DNA of 58,064 bases from Flavobacteriaceae bacterium. Its GTDB lineage: Bacteria > Bacteroidota > Bacteroidia > Flavobacteriales > Flavobacteriaceae. Under the pieces are notes generated by a model. The model had not been told where the DNA came from and ran no database searches. It saw nothing but the letters and a program-made list of their open reading frames with translations. The position numbers were made by a program, and so were the translations under genes. The stretch lies in assembly GCA_013373385.1 (NCBI GenBank), contig JABXHX010000035.1, positions 1-58,064 of the forward strand, in the 5' to 3' direction. Of this stretch, positions 22,264-30,789 are shown piece after piece; positions within the stretch are counted from its first letter, which is position 1; the number at the start of each line of letters is the position of its first letter.

Positions 22264-24216
22264 ATGGTTAAAAAAACATGCCTACTCTTATTATTTAGCT
22301 TCTTTTATTTAAATGTTCCTGCGCAAAAAAAAGAAAATAAACAGCCTTCTAAAATTAAGATTGCAGAAGACTTTATTTTTAAACAACAACTAGATTCTGC
22401 TTTAGTTATTTTAAATAGCTTGCCAACTACTACAAGAATATCATCTTTAAAAAGAATTGCGTTAAAAGTAAATCCCTCATACAAAGATTATTACAGGTTA
22501 ATTTCTATTGCAGGCAATAATTTAAATAGAGACTACAGTAGTATTTCTAATTATATCAACAATAATATTCCAACCCCAAAGGCTAAGGAAATCAATTTAG
22601 ATTATGTTAAAATTAAATGGATTCAAGCAGCGAAATTAAGAGATTACAAAACAGTAGCAGAAGCCTCTGTAGAAAATGAAAAATTAGTAAAATATATAGC
22701 GCAATTTAATGCCTCTGATAAAGAAGTTAAAAAAGCAAAAATATATGCTAACATCCACGATATTGTAATTTATACCATTCAGAGGGATTTAAAAAAAGGG
22801 AAAAATTTATGCTTAGAGAATTTACAAACAGCTAAAGAAATAAAAGACACTAGGTTGATTATAGCGATGCTTTATCACCTATGTGATTTTGTGATTTTAG
22901 AAGGGAAGCTACAAGAATATATAGATTTATGCGAAGAAGGTTTAGCCTTAGAAAAAGAACTAGAAAATAAATCAGAATACTATATTGCTACCATTAGTCA
23001 TGCAGTTGATGCCTATATCTATAGAGGAAAGAGCGATAAAAGAGTAGCCGAATTATTAAAAATACTGTATGAAGATGAAGATGTTAGAGAAGTAAGCTAT
23101 ATATATTATTCTAAATATTTAGGAACAATTAAGTTAGACTCAAAAACAGCAAAAGATATTTTTGAGCAGTTTAACGTAAGTAATATTTTACAGTTTTGTA
23201 GTAAAATAAGAGCATTAGGTAAAAAGGTGTTAAACTCAAACGATTATTACCAGTTAGTAAGAGAAAATTCTGCTACCTTAGAAAAGCACAATTACTTAAG
23301 AGAAGCCATTGTTTATAAAGATGAGGCTATTGGGGTAATAAGGAAAATTTATTCTAATGATTTGGCAAACTCATTGGCAAATGCAAAAACAAAAATTGCA
23401 GTTAAAGAAAAAGAAATTCAAATCAAACATGAAAAAGAGCGAGCAAGATTATCAATTATTATAAGCTCGTTGGTTGGTTTGTTGTTGTTAATATCTGTAA
23501 TAGTTACTATTAGGGTAGTTAAACAAAGAAAAACACTAGCAATTAAAAATAAAGAAATTGCAGAACAAAGAGACGCCTTAGACAAAGCGCTTAAAGAAAA
23601 AGAATTGTTAGTAAAAGAAGTGCATCATAGGGTAAAAAATAACTTTCAAATAGTGTCTAGTCTTTTAGAGCTACAAAGCAAAGATATAGAAGATGAAAAA
23701 GCCTTAGAGCTAGCAAACGAAGGAAAAGCGAGAGTTAAATCTATGGCACTGATACATCAAAAACTTTATCAAAATGAAAGTGGCTTGGTTGATTTTGACG
23801 AGTACATTAAGCTTTTAGTTAATGAATTAACAGCTCTATATGCTTCAGATAAAGAAGTTAACACGCAAGTTAAAACAGAAAATATCAAGTTTGATGTTGA
23901 TACGGCAATTCCGTTAGGCTTGATTATAAACGAGCTTATAACAAATACCTACAAGTACGCTTTTGATGCAAACAAAAAAAACGAACTTTTGATTCAAATT
24001 CATAAAAAAGCAACACAAGAGTACGAACTGGTTATTAAAGATAATGGCCCTGGTTTAGATAGTAGTATTGATTTTGTTAAAGCTAAAAGTTTAGGATTAA
24101 GACTCGTAAAAAGGTTGGTAAAACAGTTGCAAGGTACATTAAAGCAAACCAATGATGATGGAGCGAAATATGTTATTGTTTTTAAAGATGTGTATTTAAG
24201 AAAGCAAATTGAGTAA
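22264..24216 (+). CDS. HisKA_2-type sensor histidine kinase with periplasmic helical-repeat domain
   Basis: A 650-residue membrane kinase. The signal peptide (1-20) is followed by about 370 residues of helical sequence consistent with divergent TPR-like repeats in the periplasm. One membrane helix (about 398-420) and a coiled coil lead to the HisKA_2 domain with the phosphoacceptor in EVHHRVKNNFQ (His454/455), and a HATPase domain (LGLIINELITNTYKYAF, DNGPGL) ends the protein. The partner is the LytTR regulator 5 bases downstream. TPR-like sensor kinases paired with LytTR regulators are common in Bacteroidota. The ligand is unknown. Confidence 0.92.
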   Translation: MVKKTCLLLLFSFFYLNVPAQKKENKQPSKIKIAEDFIFKQQLDSALVILNSLPTTTRISSLKRIALKVNPSYKDYYRLISIAGNNLNRDYSSISNYINNNIPTPKAKEINLDYVKIKWIQAAKLRDYKTVAEASVENEKLVKYIAQFNASDKEVKKAKIYANIHDIVIYTIQRDLKKGKNLCLENLQTAKEIKDTRLIIAMLYHLCDFVILEGKLQEYIDLCEEGLALEKELENKSEYYIATISHAVDAYIYRGKSDKRVAELLKILYEDEDVREVSYIYYSKYLGTIKLDSKTAKDIFEQFNVSNILQFCSKIRALGKKVLNSNDYYQLVRENSATLEKHNYLREAIVYKDEAIGVIRKIYSNDLANSLANAKTKIAVKEKEIQIKHEKERARLSIIISSLVGLLLLISVIVTIRVVKQRKTLAIKNKEIAEQRDALDKALKEKELLVKEVHHRVKNNFQIVSSLLELQSKDIEDEKALELANEGKARVKSMALIHQKLYQNESGLVDFDEYIKLLVNELTALYASDKEVNTQVKTENIKFDVDTAIPLGLIINELITNTYKYAFDANKKNELLIQIHKKATQEYELVIKDNGPGLDSSIDFVKAKSLGLRLVKRLVKQLQGTLKQTNDDGAKYVIVFKDVYLRKQIE

Positions 24217-24221
24217 TTGTT

Positions 24222-24944
24222 ATGAACAAATTAAAAGTGCTTGTTGTAGAAGACGAAATTATTATTGCAGATAATATTTGTGATACATTAGAAGAGTTGG
24301 GTTACGAACCCTTAGAGCCAGAAATAAACTTTTCTCAAGCAATTGAATCTATTGAAAACGAAACACCAGACATTGCCATTTTAGACATACAACTATCTGG
24401 GAAAAAAACTGGGATAGATGTTGCAAGAGAAATTAATAAAAAGTACCATTTTCCTTTTATTTTTTTAACATCTAACTCAGATAAATACACCGTTTCTGAG
24501 GCAAAAGAAGTGAACCCTGCTGCGTATTTAATAAAACCTTTTTCCAAAGAAGAATTATACTCAACAATAGAAGTGGCCTTGTATAATTTTGCAAAGAACC
24601 AACACCAAAAGAATGAAGAAGATTTAATGTTAAAAGAAGCTTTTTTTATTAAGGTTAACGGAATATTTCAAAAAATAAACTTTAAAGAAATTTTTTACAT
24701 AAAAAGCTCACACGTGTATGTTGAATTGTTTATGCAAGATAATCAAAAGTATGTAATTAGAAAAACATTAACAGAAGTATTAGAAAACTTAAGTAATCAT
24801 TTTATAAGAATACATAGAGGATATGTAGTAAACCTACAATTTTTAGATAAAGTTACTTCGCACACAATTTTTATCAACTCAATAGAATTACCTATAGGTA
24901 AAAAATACAAAGAAAATGTTTTACATCGTATCAACATAATTTAG
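24222..24944 (+). CDS. LytTR-type response regulator
   Basis: A 240-residue DNA-binding regulator. The receiver domain (about 4-120) carries Glu10-Asp11, phosphoacceptor Asp in AILDIQLSGKKTGID and Lys in YLIKPFS. The LytTR domain (about 140-240) has FIKVNGIFQKI, EIFYIKSSHVYVEL and the conserved HRGYVVNLQFLDKV. It is coupled to the kinase just upstream. LytTR proteins bind pairs of direct repeats and often regulate surface or secreted products. Confidence 0.95.
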   Translation: MNKLKVLVVEDEIIIADNICDTLEELGYEPLEPEINFSQAIESIENETPDIAILDIQLSGKKTGIDVAREINKKYHFPFIFLTSNSDKYTVSEAKEVNPAAYLIKPFSKEELYSTIEVALYNFAKNQHQKNEEDLMLKEAFFIKVNGIFQKINFKEIFYIKSSHVYVELFMQDNQKYVIRKTLTEVLENLSNHFIRIHRGYVVNLQFLDKVTSHTIFINSIELPIGKKYKENVLHRINII

Positions 24945-25114
24945 TTAAACAGCTAATTATTAACTATTTTTCTACATTTAGAACAAAAAAAAGACATTTC
25001 AGAACTTTTTTTTAAAAAGAAAAGAGAAAAAACGTATGTTCGAGGTGGTATTATATATTTATCAAAAATATTATTAGGGGGCTTATAATAAAACGACATT
25101 ATAATATCAATTTT

Positions 25115-25151
25115 AGAAAGACTACTTAACTTAAGTAGTCTTTCTTTTTTT
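25115..25151. terminator. Strong terminator 170 bases after the LytTR gene
   Basis: A 15-bp inverted repeat (25115-25129 and 25131-25145) with essentially no spacer, followed by a T run. The 234-base gap 24945-25178 otherwise shows only AT-rich sequence with no supportable gene. Confidence 0.8.
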
Positions 25152-25178
25152 ATAACGCAATTTTGTACATTTACGCCC

Positions 25179-26417
25179 ATGAGTTTTGTTTATAATTGTG
25201 CAATTTTACTAGCAAGTTTTCTATTACATATAGTAGCCTTATTTCAAAAAAAAATAAAACTTTTTGTCTATGGGCAAAAAAAATCGTTTCAAAAATTAGC
25301 TACATTAAAAAAAGAAGATAAAACAATCTGGATTCATGTGGCTTCGCTTGGTGAATTTGAACAAGGAAGGCCTATTATAGAAAGAATAAAAAAAGAGCAA
25401 CCAAGCTTTAAAATTGTACTAACATTTTTTTCCCCATCTGGATATGAAATTCAGAAAAACTATGAGTTAGCAGATGTGGTTTGTTACCTGCCCATGGATA
25501 CTAGAAAAAATGCTCAACATTTTTTAGCATTGGTAAATCCAGTTATGGCAATATTTGTAAAGTATGAATTTTGGCCAAACTACTTAAGGGGATTACAACA
25601 AAGAAATATTCTAACAATATTGGTTTCAGGAATCTTTAGAAAAAATCAGTTATTCTTTAAGTCATATGGCAGCTTTATGAGAAAATCATTACAAACATTT
25701 GATCATTTCTTTGTACAAGATAAAGCATCTAAAAAATTACTGCAATCAATCAATTATTCGAATGTGTCAATAAGTGGAGATACGCGTTTTGATAGAGTAT
25801 ATAAAATTTTGAATCAAGACAATGAGCTAGATTTTATTTCAGAATTTAAAAATAGTCAATATACCATTGTAGCGGGAAGTACATGGAGAGAAGATGAAGA
25901 GTTATTGGTGAATTATATTAACAACTCTAAAGACGAAAAATTCATTATTGCCCCACATAATATTCATCCAGATGACATTCAAAAACTAAATAAAGCAATA
26001 TCAAAAAAAGTGGTTTTATTTAGTGAAAAACAGAATGAAAATCTTAAAGATTATGATGTTTTTATTATTGATACTATCGGAATTTTAACTAAAATATATG
26101 CGGCATCCGATGTGGCTTATGTTGGAGGAGGACTAACAAAAAACGGAGTTCACAATGTGCTTGAACCAGCAACATTTGGAGTGCCAATTGTTATTGGGCC
26201 AGTGTATAAAAAATACAAAGAAGTTGTTGATTTAGTTGATTTTGGCGGATGTAAAGTAATTACAAATCAACAAGAATTTTCAGCTACTTTTTTACAATTA
26301 AAATCAGATCAAAACTATAGAAACCAATTAGGAGAAATCAATCAGAGTTACATAAAAAATAACATTGGCGCAACTGAAAATATAAGTACATATGTCAACC
26401 AAAAATTAAATAACTAA
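25179..26417 (+). CDS. waaA: 3-deoxy-D-manno-octulosonic acid (Kdo) transferase
   Basis: WaaA attaches Kdo to lipid IVA in lipopolysaccharide assembly at the inner membrane. The 412-residue GT30 enzyme has the N-terminal anchor helix, then IWIHVASLGEFEQGRPIIE with the catalytic Glu, KYEFWPNYL, SGIFRKNQLFFK and, in the nucleotide-sugar binding half, GGGLTKNGVHNVLEPATFGVPI. All are family hallmarks. Its stop overlaps the next start by 1 base, joining it to the transporter genes. Confidence 0.96.
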   Translation: MSFVYNCAILLASFLLHIVALFQKKIKLFVYGQKKSFQKLATLKKEDKTIWIHVASLGEFEQGRPIIERIKKEQPSFKIVLTFFSPSGYEIQKNYELADVVCYLPMDTRKNAQHFLALVNPVMAIFVKYEFWPNYLRGLQQRNILTILVSGIFRKNQLFFKSYGSFMRKSLQTFDHFFVQDKASKKLLQSINYSNVSISGDTRFDRVYKILNQDNELDFISEFKNSQYTIVAGSTWREDEELLVNYINNSKDEKFIIAPHNIHPDDIQKLNKAISKKVVLFSEKQNENLKDYDVFIIDTIGILTKIYAASDVAYVGGGLTKNGVHNVLEPATFGVPIVIGPVYKKYKEVVDLVDFGGCKVITNQQEFSATFLQLKSDQNYRNQLGEINQSYIKNNIGATENISTYVNQKLNN

Positions 26418-26974
26418 TGGAATTTATCTCTCAACCTTGGGCATGGTATGTTGCAGGTCCATTGATAGCAATCATACTATTGCTTATGAATTACTTCGGA
26501 CGTGGTTTTGGAGTGTCAACAAACTTAGAAACAATCTGTACCATTGGAGGCGCTGGTAAAGTATCAGATTACTTTAAGAAAGATTGGAAAGAACAATCTT
26601 GGAGCTTACTTTTTGTAGTCGGGATTATTATTGGAGGATTTATTTCTTCTAACTATTTAATGCCATCTGAAGCTATTGCATTAAATCCAGATACAGTAAA
26701 AGAATTAGCAGAATTAGGATTTGCAGACGCTGGAGGATCGTATCTACCATCAGAAATTTTTGCAACCAAGAATATATTTTCATTAAAAGGATTTGCAATT
26801 TTAATTGGAGCAGGCTTTCTAATTGGATTTGGAGCTCGTTATGCAGGAGGATGTACATCAGGGCATGCAATAACTGGTTTAAGTAGCTTACAATTACCGT
26901 CATTACTAGCAGTAATTGGTTTTTTTATTGGTGGTATAATTATGACATGGTTTTTAATCCCTATACTATTTTAA
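26417..26974 (+). CDS. YedE/YeeE-family transporter, first half
   Basis: A 185-residue inner-membrane protein with four to five helices and the family signature GARYAGGCTSGHAITGLSSL, whose Cys lies in the transport path. YeeE/YedE proteins import thiosulfate or related sulfur species. In this organism the transporter is split into two consecutive genes, this one and the next, 3 bases apart. The start overlaps waaA by 1 base, so expression is coupled. Confidence 0.9.
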   Translation: MEFISQPWAWYVAGPLIAIILLLMNYFGRGFGVSTNLETICTIGGAGKVSDYFKKDWKEQSWSLLFVVGIIIGGFISSNYLMPSEAIALNPDTVKELAELGFADAGGSYLPSEIFATKNIFSLKGFAILIGAGFLIGFGARYAGGCTSGHAITGLSSLQLPSLLAVIGFFIGGIIMTWFLIPILF

Positions 26975-26977
26975 ACT

Positions 26978-27391
26978 ATGAAGAATATTAGGTTTTTAAT
27001 TCTTGGAGTACTATTCGGAATAATACAAAGTAAGTCAGAAGTAGTTTCTTGGTACAGAATTTATGAAATGTTTAAGTTTCAATCGTTTCATATGTATGGT
27101 ATTATTGGAGGAGCTGTAATTATTTCAATGCTATTTATGCAGTTGTTTAAAAAAGGAATAATTAAAAATTATTTAGGAGAAAATATCATTACCAAGGAAA
27201 AGAAAAAAGGATTTGTAAGAACTTTGGTTGGAGGAACCATTTTTGGATTAGGTTGGGCATTAGCAGGCGCTTGTCCTGGGCCAATGTTTGTGTTAATTGG
27301 TCATGGAACAACAACAATCTTAATTGTATTTTTAGGAGCAATAATCGGTGCGTTTGTGTATGGATTATTAAGCAAAAAAATGCCAAATTAA
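26978..27391 (+). CDS. YedE/YeeE-family transporter, second half
   Basis: A 137-residue membrane protein with four helices and the second signature FGLGWALAGACPGPMFVLIG, again with a Cys in the conserved loop. It complements the first half to make a complete pore. The pair resembles PmpA/PmpB-type split members of the family. The substrate is inferred from the family, probably thiosulfate or another reduced sulfur compound. Confidence 0.9.
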   Translation: MKNIRFLILGVLFGIIQSKSEVVSWYRIYEMFKFQSFHMYGIIGGAVIISMLFMQLFKKGIIKNYLGENIITKEKKKGFVRTLVGGTIFGLGWALAGACPGPMFVLIGHGTTTILIVFLGAIIGAFVYGLLSKKMPN

Positions 27392-27443
27392 CTAATGATT
27401 ATCATGTAATTAGTTGCAATAAAAATTTACTTTAGCTTACTGT

Positions 27444-27857
27444 ATGATGGAAAAACACTGGAAACTTTCTGAAGAAGAATTTGAAGAGAAATTTTCAAGT
27501 TGTACATTTCGTCCTTTGTGGTTTACACACGAAGCACATTTGCGTTTGGCATGGATATATATAAATAAATACGGAAGAGAAACTGCGTTTGAAAAATACA
27601 GTAACCAACTACAAGCATTTGCAAATAAATACAATGCAGATGGTAAGTATAATGCAACGGTAACATTTGCATCTATTCAAATAATGAATCACTTTATGAA
27701 TGAATCTGAATCTTACGATTTTCAAGATTTTATAAATGAATTTCCACAATTAAAGGTTAATTTTAAGCAAGTTTTACAAACACATTATTCTAAAGATATT
27801 TTTACATTAAAAGAAGCAAAACAACATATTTTACAACCAGATTTAGTTCCGTTTTAA
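27444..27857 (+). CDS. Conserved hypothetical protein upstream of moaA
   Basis: A 137-residue soluble, mostly helical protein I cannot name. The most striking part is FRPLWFTHEAHLRLAWIYI (near 22-40), a His/Glu-containing helix that looks conserved. No signal peptide, membrane helix or Cys pair is seen. Its stop abuts the moaA start with no intervening base, so it is translated with moaA and might assist molybdenum cofactor synthesis; this is inference from position alone. Confidence 0.75.
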   Translation: MMEKHWKLSEEEFEEKFSSCTFRPLWFTHEAHLRLAWIYINKYGRETAFEKYSNQLQAFANKYNADGKYNATVTFASIQIMNHFMNESESYDFQDFINEFPQLKVNFKQVLQTHYSKDIFTLKEAKQHILQPDLVPF

Positions 27858-28850
27858 ATGAGCACATTGATAGATAGTTTTGGAAGGCAAATAAATTACG
27901 TTCGGTTAGCAGTAACCGACCGCTGTAACTTGCGTTGCCAATATTGCATGCCTGCTCATGGAATTGAAATTGTGCCCAGAGATCATTTGTTAACTTACAA
28001 AGAGATGTACCGAATTATTCGTGTATTAACAGAACTTGGAGTTAATAAAGTACGATTAACTGGTGGTGAACCTTTTGTAAGAAAAGGATTTGTAGATTTT
28101 TTAGAGATGTTGTCGTTTAATGATTTGTTAGACGATATTAATATCACTACAAATGGAGCGATGATTTACAAGCATATTGAAACCTTAGAAAAACTACAAA
28201 AAGTAAAAAACATCAATTTAAGTATTGATAGTTTAAAGGCAGATAAATTCAACGAGATTACTCGTAGAAATGTGTTCGATGAGGTATTTAAAACTATGGA
28301 AGCATTAGAAAAGAGCAGCATGAATTTAAAACTAAATGTTGTAGTGCAATCTGGGATTAATACTGATGAAATCAACGATTTTGTTCGATTGACAAAAGAT
28401 AAAGATATAGCTGTTCGATTTATAGAGGAAATGCCATTTAACGGAAAAGGACAAAGATCAATAGAAGAAAACTGGAATTACACTAAGATTCTTAATGAGA
28501 TAAAATCTGAATTTTCGGTTACTGAAGTTCAATCAGAAAAATCATCTACTTCACGTAATTTTTCTATAGAAAATCACAAAGGTTCAGTGGGAATTATTCC
28601 TGCATTTACAAGAACTATTTGTGGGGACTGTAATAGAATTCGATTGACATCTACAGGAACTTTTAAAAGCTGTTTGTTTGATGACGGTGTTTTTAATTTG
28701 AGAGATTTTCTTAGAAACGGAGCTTCTAATGAAGAGTTGAAGGACTTGTTTTTATCACTAGTAAAAGAGAAGCCAGAAAATGGCTTTATAGCAGAAGCCA
28801 ATCGAAAAAAAGGAAATGTTTCTGAAAGTATGAGTACAATTGGAGGTTAG
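27858..28850 (+). CDS. moaA: GTP 3',8-cyclase MoaA (radical SAM)
   Basis: MoaA converts GTP to 3',8-cyclo-GTP, the first step of molybdopterin synthesis. The 330-residue protein has the radical SAM ligands C23-x3-C27-x2-C30 (DRCNLRCQYCMP), the LTGGEP motif, the second cluster ligands C255, C258 and C272 (CGDCNRIRLTSTGTFKSC) and the C-terminal Gly-Gly (MSTIGG) needed for activity. All catalytic features are intact. Confidence 0.97.
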   Translation: MSTLIDSFGRQINYVRLAVTDRCNLRCQYCMPAHGIEIVPRDHLLTYKEMYRIIRVLTELGVNKVRLTGGEPFVRKGFVDFLEMLSFNDLLDDINITTNGAMIYKHIETLEKLQKVKNINLSIDSLKADKFNEITRRNVFDEVFKTMEALEKSSMNLKLNVVVQSGINTDEINDFVRLTKDKDIAVRFIEEMPFNGKGQRSIEENWNYTKILNEIKSEFSVTEVQSEKSSTSRNFSIENHKGSVGIIPAFTRTICGDCNRIRLTSTGTFKSCLFDDGVFNLRDFLRNGASNEELKDLFLSLVKEKPENGFIAEANRKKGNVSESMSTIGG

Positions 28851-28909
28851 AATTAATGTTTCAATGAGTTAATGTGGTAATTTAAAAATGACAGTAGCTG
28901 AACGCTGTG

Positions 28910-28932
28910 CCTACCGACATGCAGGTCGTAGG
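28910..28932. repeat. Palindromic element CCTACCGAC-N6-GTCGTAGG
   Basis: Arms 28910-28918 and 28925-28932 pair with a single bulged base. It is GC-richer than its surroundings and lies between moaA and moeA. The form suggests a dispersed intergenic repeat. Confidence 0.5.
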
Positions 28933-28975
28933 AGTTACCAAACGAATAAACAATTCAACAAATAAACAGAAATCT

Positions 28976-30247
28976 ATGATTTCAACAGAACAAGCATTAC
29001 AAACCATTTTAAATTCAGCTCAAGATTTTGGAGTTGAAGAAATTCCGTTTATCCAATCTGTTGGTAGAATTTTAAAAGAAGACATAAAAGCAGATAGAGA
29101 TTTTCCACCATTCAATAGAGTAGCTATGGACGGAATTGCTATTGATTATTTGCAATTTCAAAAAGGTCAAAGAACATTTCCTATAGAAGGAATTCAACCT
29201 GCAGGGAGTGAGCAAATCACTTTACAAAATTCAGAAAATTGTATAGAAGTAATGACAGGAGCTGTGTTGCCAAATAGTACATCAGCTGTTGTTAGATATG
29301 AAGATGTTGTTATCGAAAACAATTCAGCAAGAGTGAGTATAGAAACGGTCTGTGACCGTCAGAATATTCATACAAAAGGAAAAGATGGAAGAGCTGGAGC
29401 TATATTAATTCATAAAAATACTAAGATCTCAGCAGCAGAAATTGGTGTACTGGCTACCGTTGGTAAAGCTACTGTTAAAGTTGCTAAACAACCAAAAGTA
29501 ATGATTGTATCTACGGGAGACGAATTGGTTGGAGTAGCAGAAACACCGTTAGCACATCAAATACGTAGAAGCAATGTATTTACATTGGTTTCTTTATTAG
29601 AGAAATTACATATTCCTTCAGAAACAGCTCATATTACAGATGATAAACCTATACTAAAAGAAAAAATTAAGGACTATTTATCAACCTATGATGTATTGTT
29701 ATTTAGCGGAGCAGTGAGTAAAGGAAAATTCGATTTTTTACCAGAAGTATTAGATGAGTTAGGTGTAGAAAAATTATTCCATAAAGTAGCACAACGTCCA
29801 GGAAAGCCATTTTGGTTCGGTGCCACAGGCACTTTAGGTTTGAATATACAGAATGTTAATCTAGATGGAGAAAAGAGTGCAGATATACGTAGTGAGAATA
29901 AAAATCAAAAGAACACAGTTGTGTTCGCATTTCCAGGGAACCCAATTTCAACCTATGTCAATTGTTTGGCGTATTTTTATCCTTGGTATCACAAGTCCGT
30001 TGGATTAGAAAACCTAATTGAAAACGCAATTTTAGCAGAAGACGTAACTTTTAAACCTAACCTAACCTACTTTTTACAAGTACAATTGAGTTATAGATAC
30101 GGACACTTAATTGCAACACCAATTAAAGGAAATGGTTCTGGAGATTTAGCAAGTTTAGTAAATGCAGATGCATTTATTCAGTTGTCAAAAACAGAAGAAA
30201 TAACATTTAAAAAAGGAGAGGTTTTTCCGATAATTAGATATCGCTAA
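28976..30247 (+). CDS. moeA: Molybdopterin molybdenumtransferase MoeA
   Basis: MoeA inserts molybdate into adenylylated molybdopterin. From the ATG at 28976 it has 423 residues with DFPPFNRVAMDGIAI, NIHTKGKDG, the MoCF-type STGDELVG and LFSGAVSKGKFD, and FAFPGNPIST. An ATG at 28907 would only add unrelated residues translated from the palindromic repeat, so it is rejected. Two GC-rich palindromes lie inside the coding sequence (29345-29359 and 29820-29832). After KPFWFG there are about 30 extra residues (GATGTLGLNIQ to ENKNQKN) before VVFAFPGNP that the family usually lacks. The frame is kept. Confidence 0.94.
   Translation: MISTEQALQTILNSAQDFGVEEIPFIQSVGRILKEDIKADRDFPPFNRVAMDGIAIDYLQFQKGQRTFPIEGIQPAGSEQITLQNSENCIEVMTGAVLPNSTSAVVRYEDVVIENNSARVSIETVCDRQNIHTKGKDGRAGAILIHKNTKISAAEIGVLATVGKATVKVAKQPKVMIVSTGDELVGVAETPLAHQIRRSNVFTLVSLLEKLHIPSETAHITDDKPILKEKIKDYLSTYDVLLFSGAVSKGKFDFLPEVLDELGVEKLFHKVAQRPGKPFWFGATGTLGLNIQNVNLDGEKSADIRSENKNQKNTVVFAFPGNPISTYVNCLAYFYPWYHKSVGLENLIENAILAEDVTFKPNLTYFLQVQLSYRYGHLIATPIKGNGSGDLASLVNADAFIQLSKTEEITFKKGEVFPIIRYR
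29345..29359. repeat. Palindrome ACGGTC-TGT-GACCGT inside moeA
   Basis: A perfect 6-bp stem with a 3-base loop; it can also be written ACGGT-CTGTG-ACCGT. It encodes TVCDR in MoeA. Confidence 0.5.
29820..29832. repeat. Palindrome GTGCC-ACA-GGCAC inside moeA
   Basis: A perfect 5-bp stem. On the minus strand it reads GTGC-CTGTG-GCAC, the same CTGTG centre as the palindrome at 29345-29359. It marks the beginning of the extra segment in MoeA. Confidence 0.5.
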
Positions 30248-30259
30248 ATTTTTCCAAGA

Positions 30260-30312
30260 TGTCAGTTCGAGTGTTTTTAATGAGTAAAATGAATTAAAAA
30301 TGTATCGAGAAC
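30260..30312 (+). repeat. Repeat unit TGTCAGTTCGAGTG...GTATCGAGAAC, copy 1
   Basis: The unit opens with TGTCAGTTCGAGTG (30260-30273) and ends with TGTATCGAGAAC (30301-30312). It stands directly upstream of the broken GIY-YIG gene. Confidence 0.65.
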
Positions 30313-30333
30313 AATTGCAAAAGAAAAAGAGAA

Positions 30334-30624
30334 ATGAAAATTTACTATGTGTATATTTTAAAATGCAATGACAAATCTTATTACACAGGATTTACATCAA
30401 ACCTTGAATAAAGGATAAATCAGCACAATCAAGGAAAGCACATAGATAGTTACACCTATAAAAGAAGACCTGTTGAGTTAGTTTTTTATTGTGAATTTAC
30501 AAATGTTAAATTAGCAATTGAAACTGAGAAACAATTAAAGAATTGGTCTAGGGCTAAAAAAGAAGCAATCATTAATAATGAGTTTGAAAAACTTCCTAAT
30601 TTAGCAAAGAAGAAATTTAGATAA
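30334..30624 (+). pseudogene. GIY-YIG nuclease-domain gene broken by one in-frame stop
   Basis: Reading from ATG 30334 gives MKIYYVYILKCNDKSYYTGF then SNLE, a TAA at 30409-30411, and on in the same frame INQHNQGKH, SYTYKRRPVELVFY, AIETEKQLKNWSRAKKEAII and a natural stop at 30622. This is a complete YhbQ/URI-type GIY-YIG domain of 96 residues with a single nonsense codon where relatives have Lys, Arg or Glu (NLExRI). One base change (AAA or GAA to TAA) explains it. The gene is surrounded by copies of a TCGAGTG/GTATCGAGA repeat. The 542-base stretch between moeA and moaC holds this gene and the repeats. Confidence 0.85.
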
Positions 30625-30625
30625 C

Positions 30626-30704
30626 TTCTCGATACAATTTTCTCATAAATTTCGATTGTCAGTTCGAGTGGATTTGTGAGGAACGAGCAAATTGTATCGA
30701 GAAC
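30626..30704 (+). repeat. Repeat cluster with 15-bp inverted ends, copy 2
   Basis: TTCTCGATACAATTT (30626-30640) is the exact complement of AAATTGTATCGAGAA (30689-30703), enclosing TGTCAGTTCGAGTG (30657-30670). It lies 1 base after the stop of the broken GIY-YIG gene. Confidence 0.7.
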
Positions 30705-30717
30705 TAATATAAAACAC

Positions 30718-30770
30718 ATCTCGATACTAATTTCTACTTTCTCTGAAAGCGAAATTCACTCGATGTGACA
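30718..30770 (-). repeat. Repeat unit, copy 3, inverted
   Basis: On the minus strand it starts TGTCACATCGAGTG (30770-30757) and ends GTATCGAGAT (30727-30718), so it is a reversed and slightly diverged copy of the same unit, 19 bases before moaC. Confidence 0.65.
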
Positions 30771-30789
30771 ATAAATTAAAAACTTTTAA

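Noticed and set aside
24953..25180. Minus-strand open frame of 75 codons between the LytTR gene and waaA
   Set aside because: It spans a terminator hairpin, its composition is low-complexity, and it overlaps the waaA start; no family resemblance.
27390..27415. Nested inverted repeats after the second YedE/YeeE gene as a terminator
   Set aside because: The stems are short and AT-rich and there is no T run; not convincing as a terminator.
28907..28975. N-terminal extension of moeA from an earlier ATG
   Set aside because: The added residues are translated from a palindromic repeat and have no family counterpart; ATG 28976 begins the conserved sequence.
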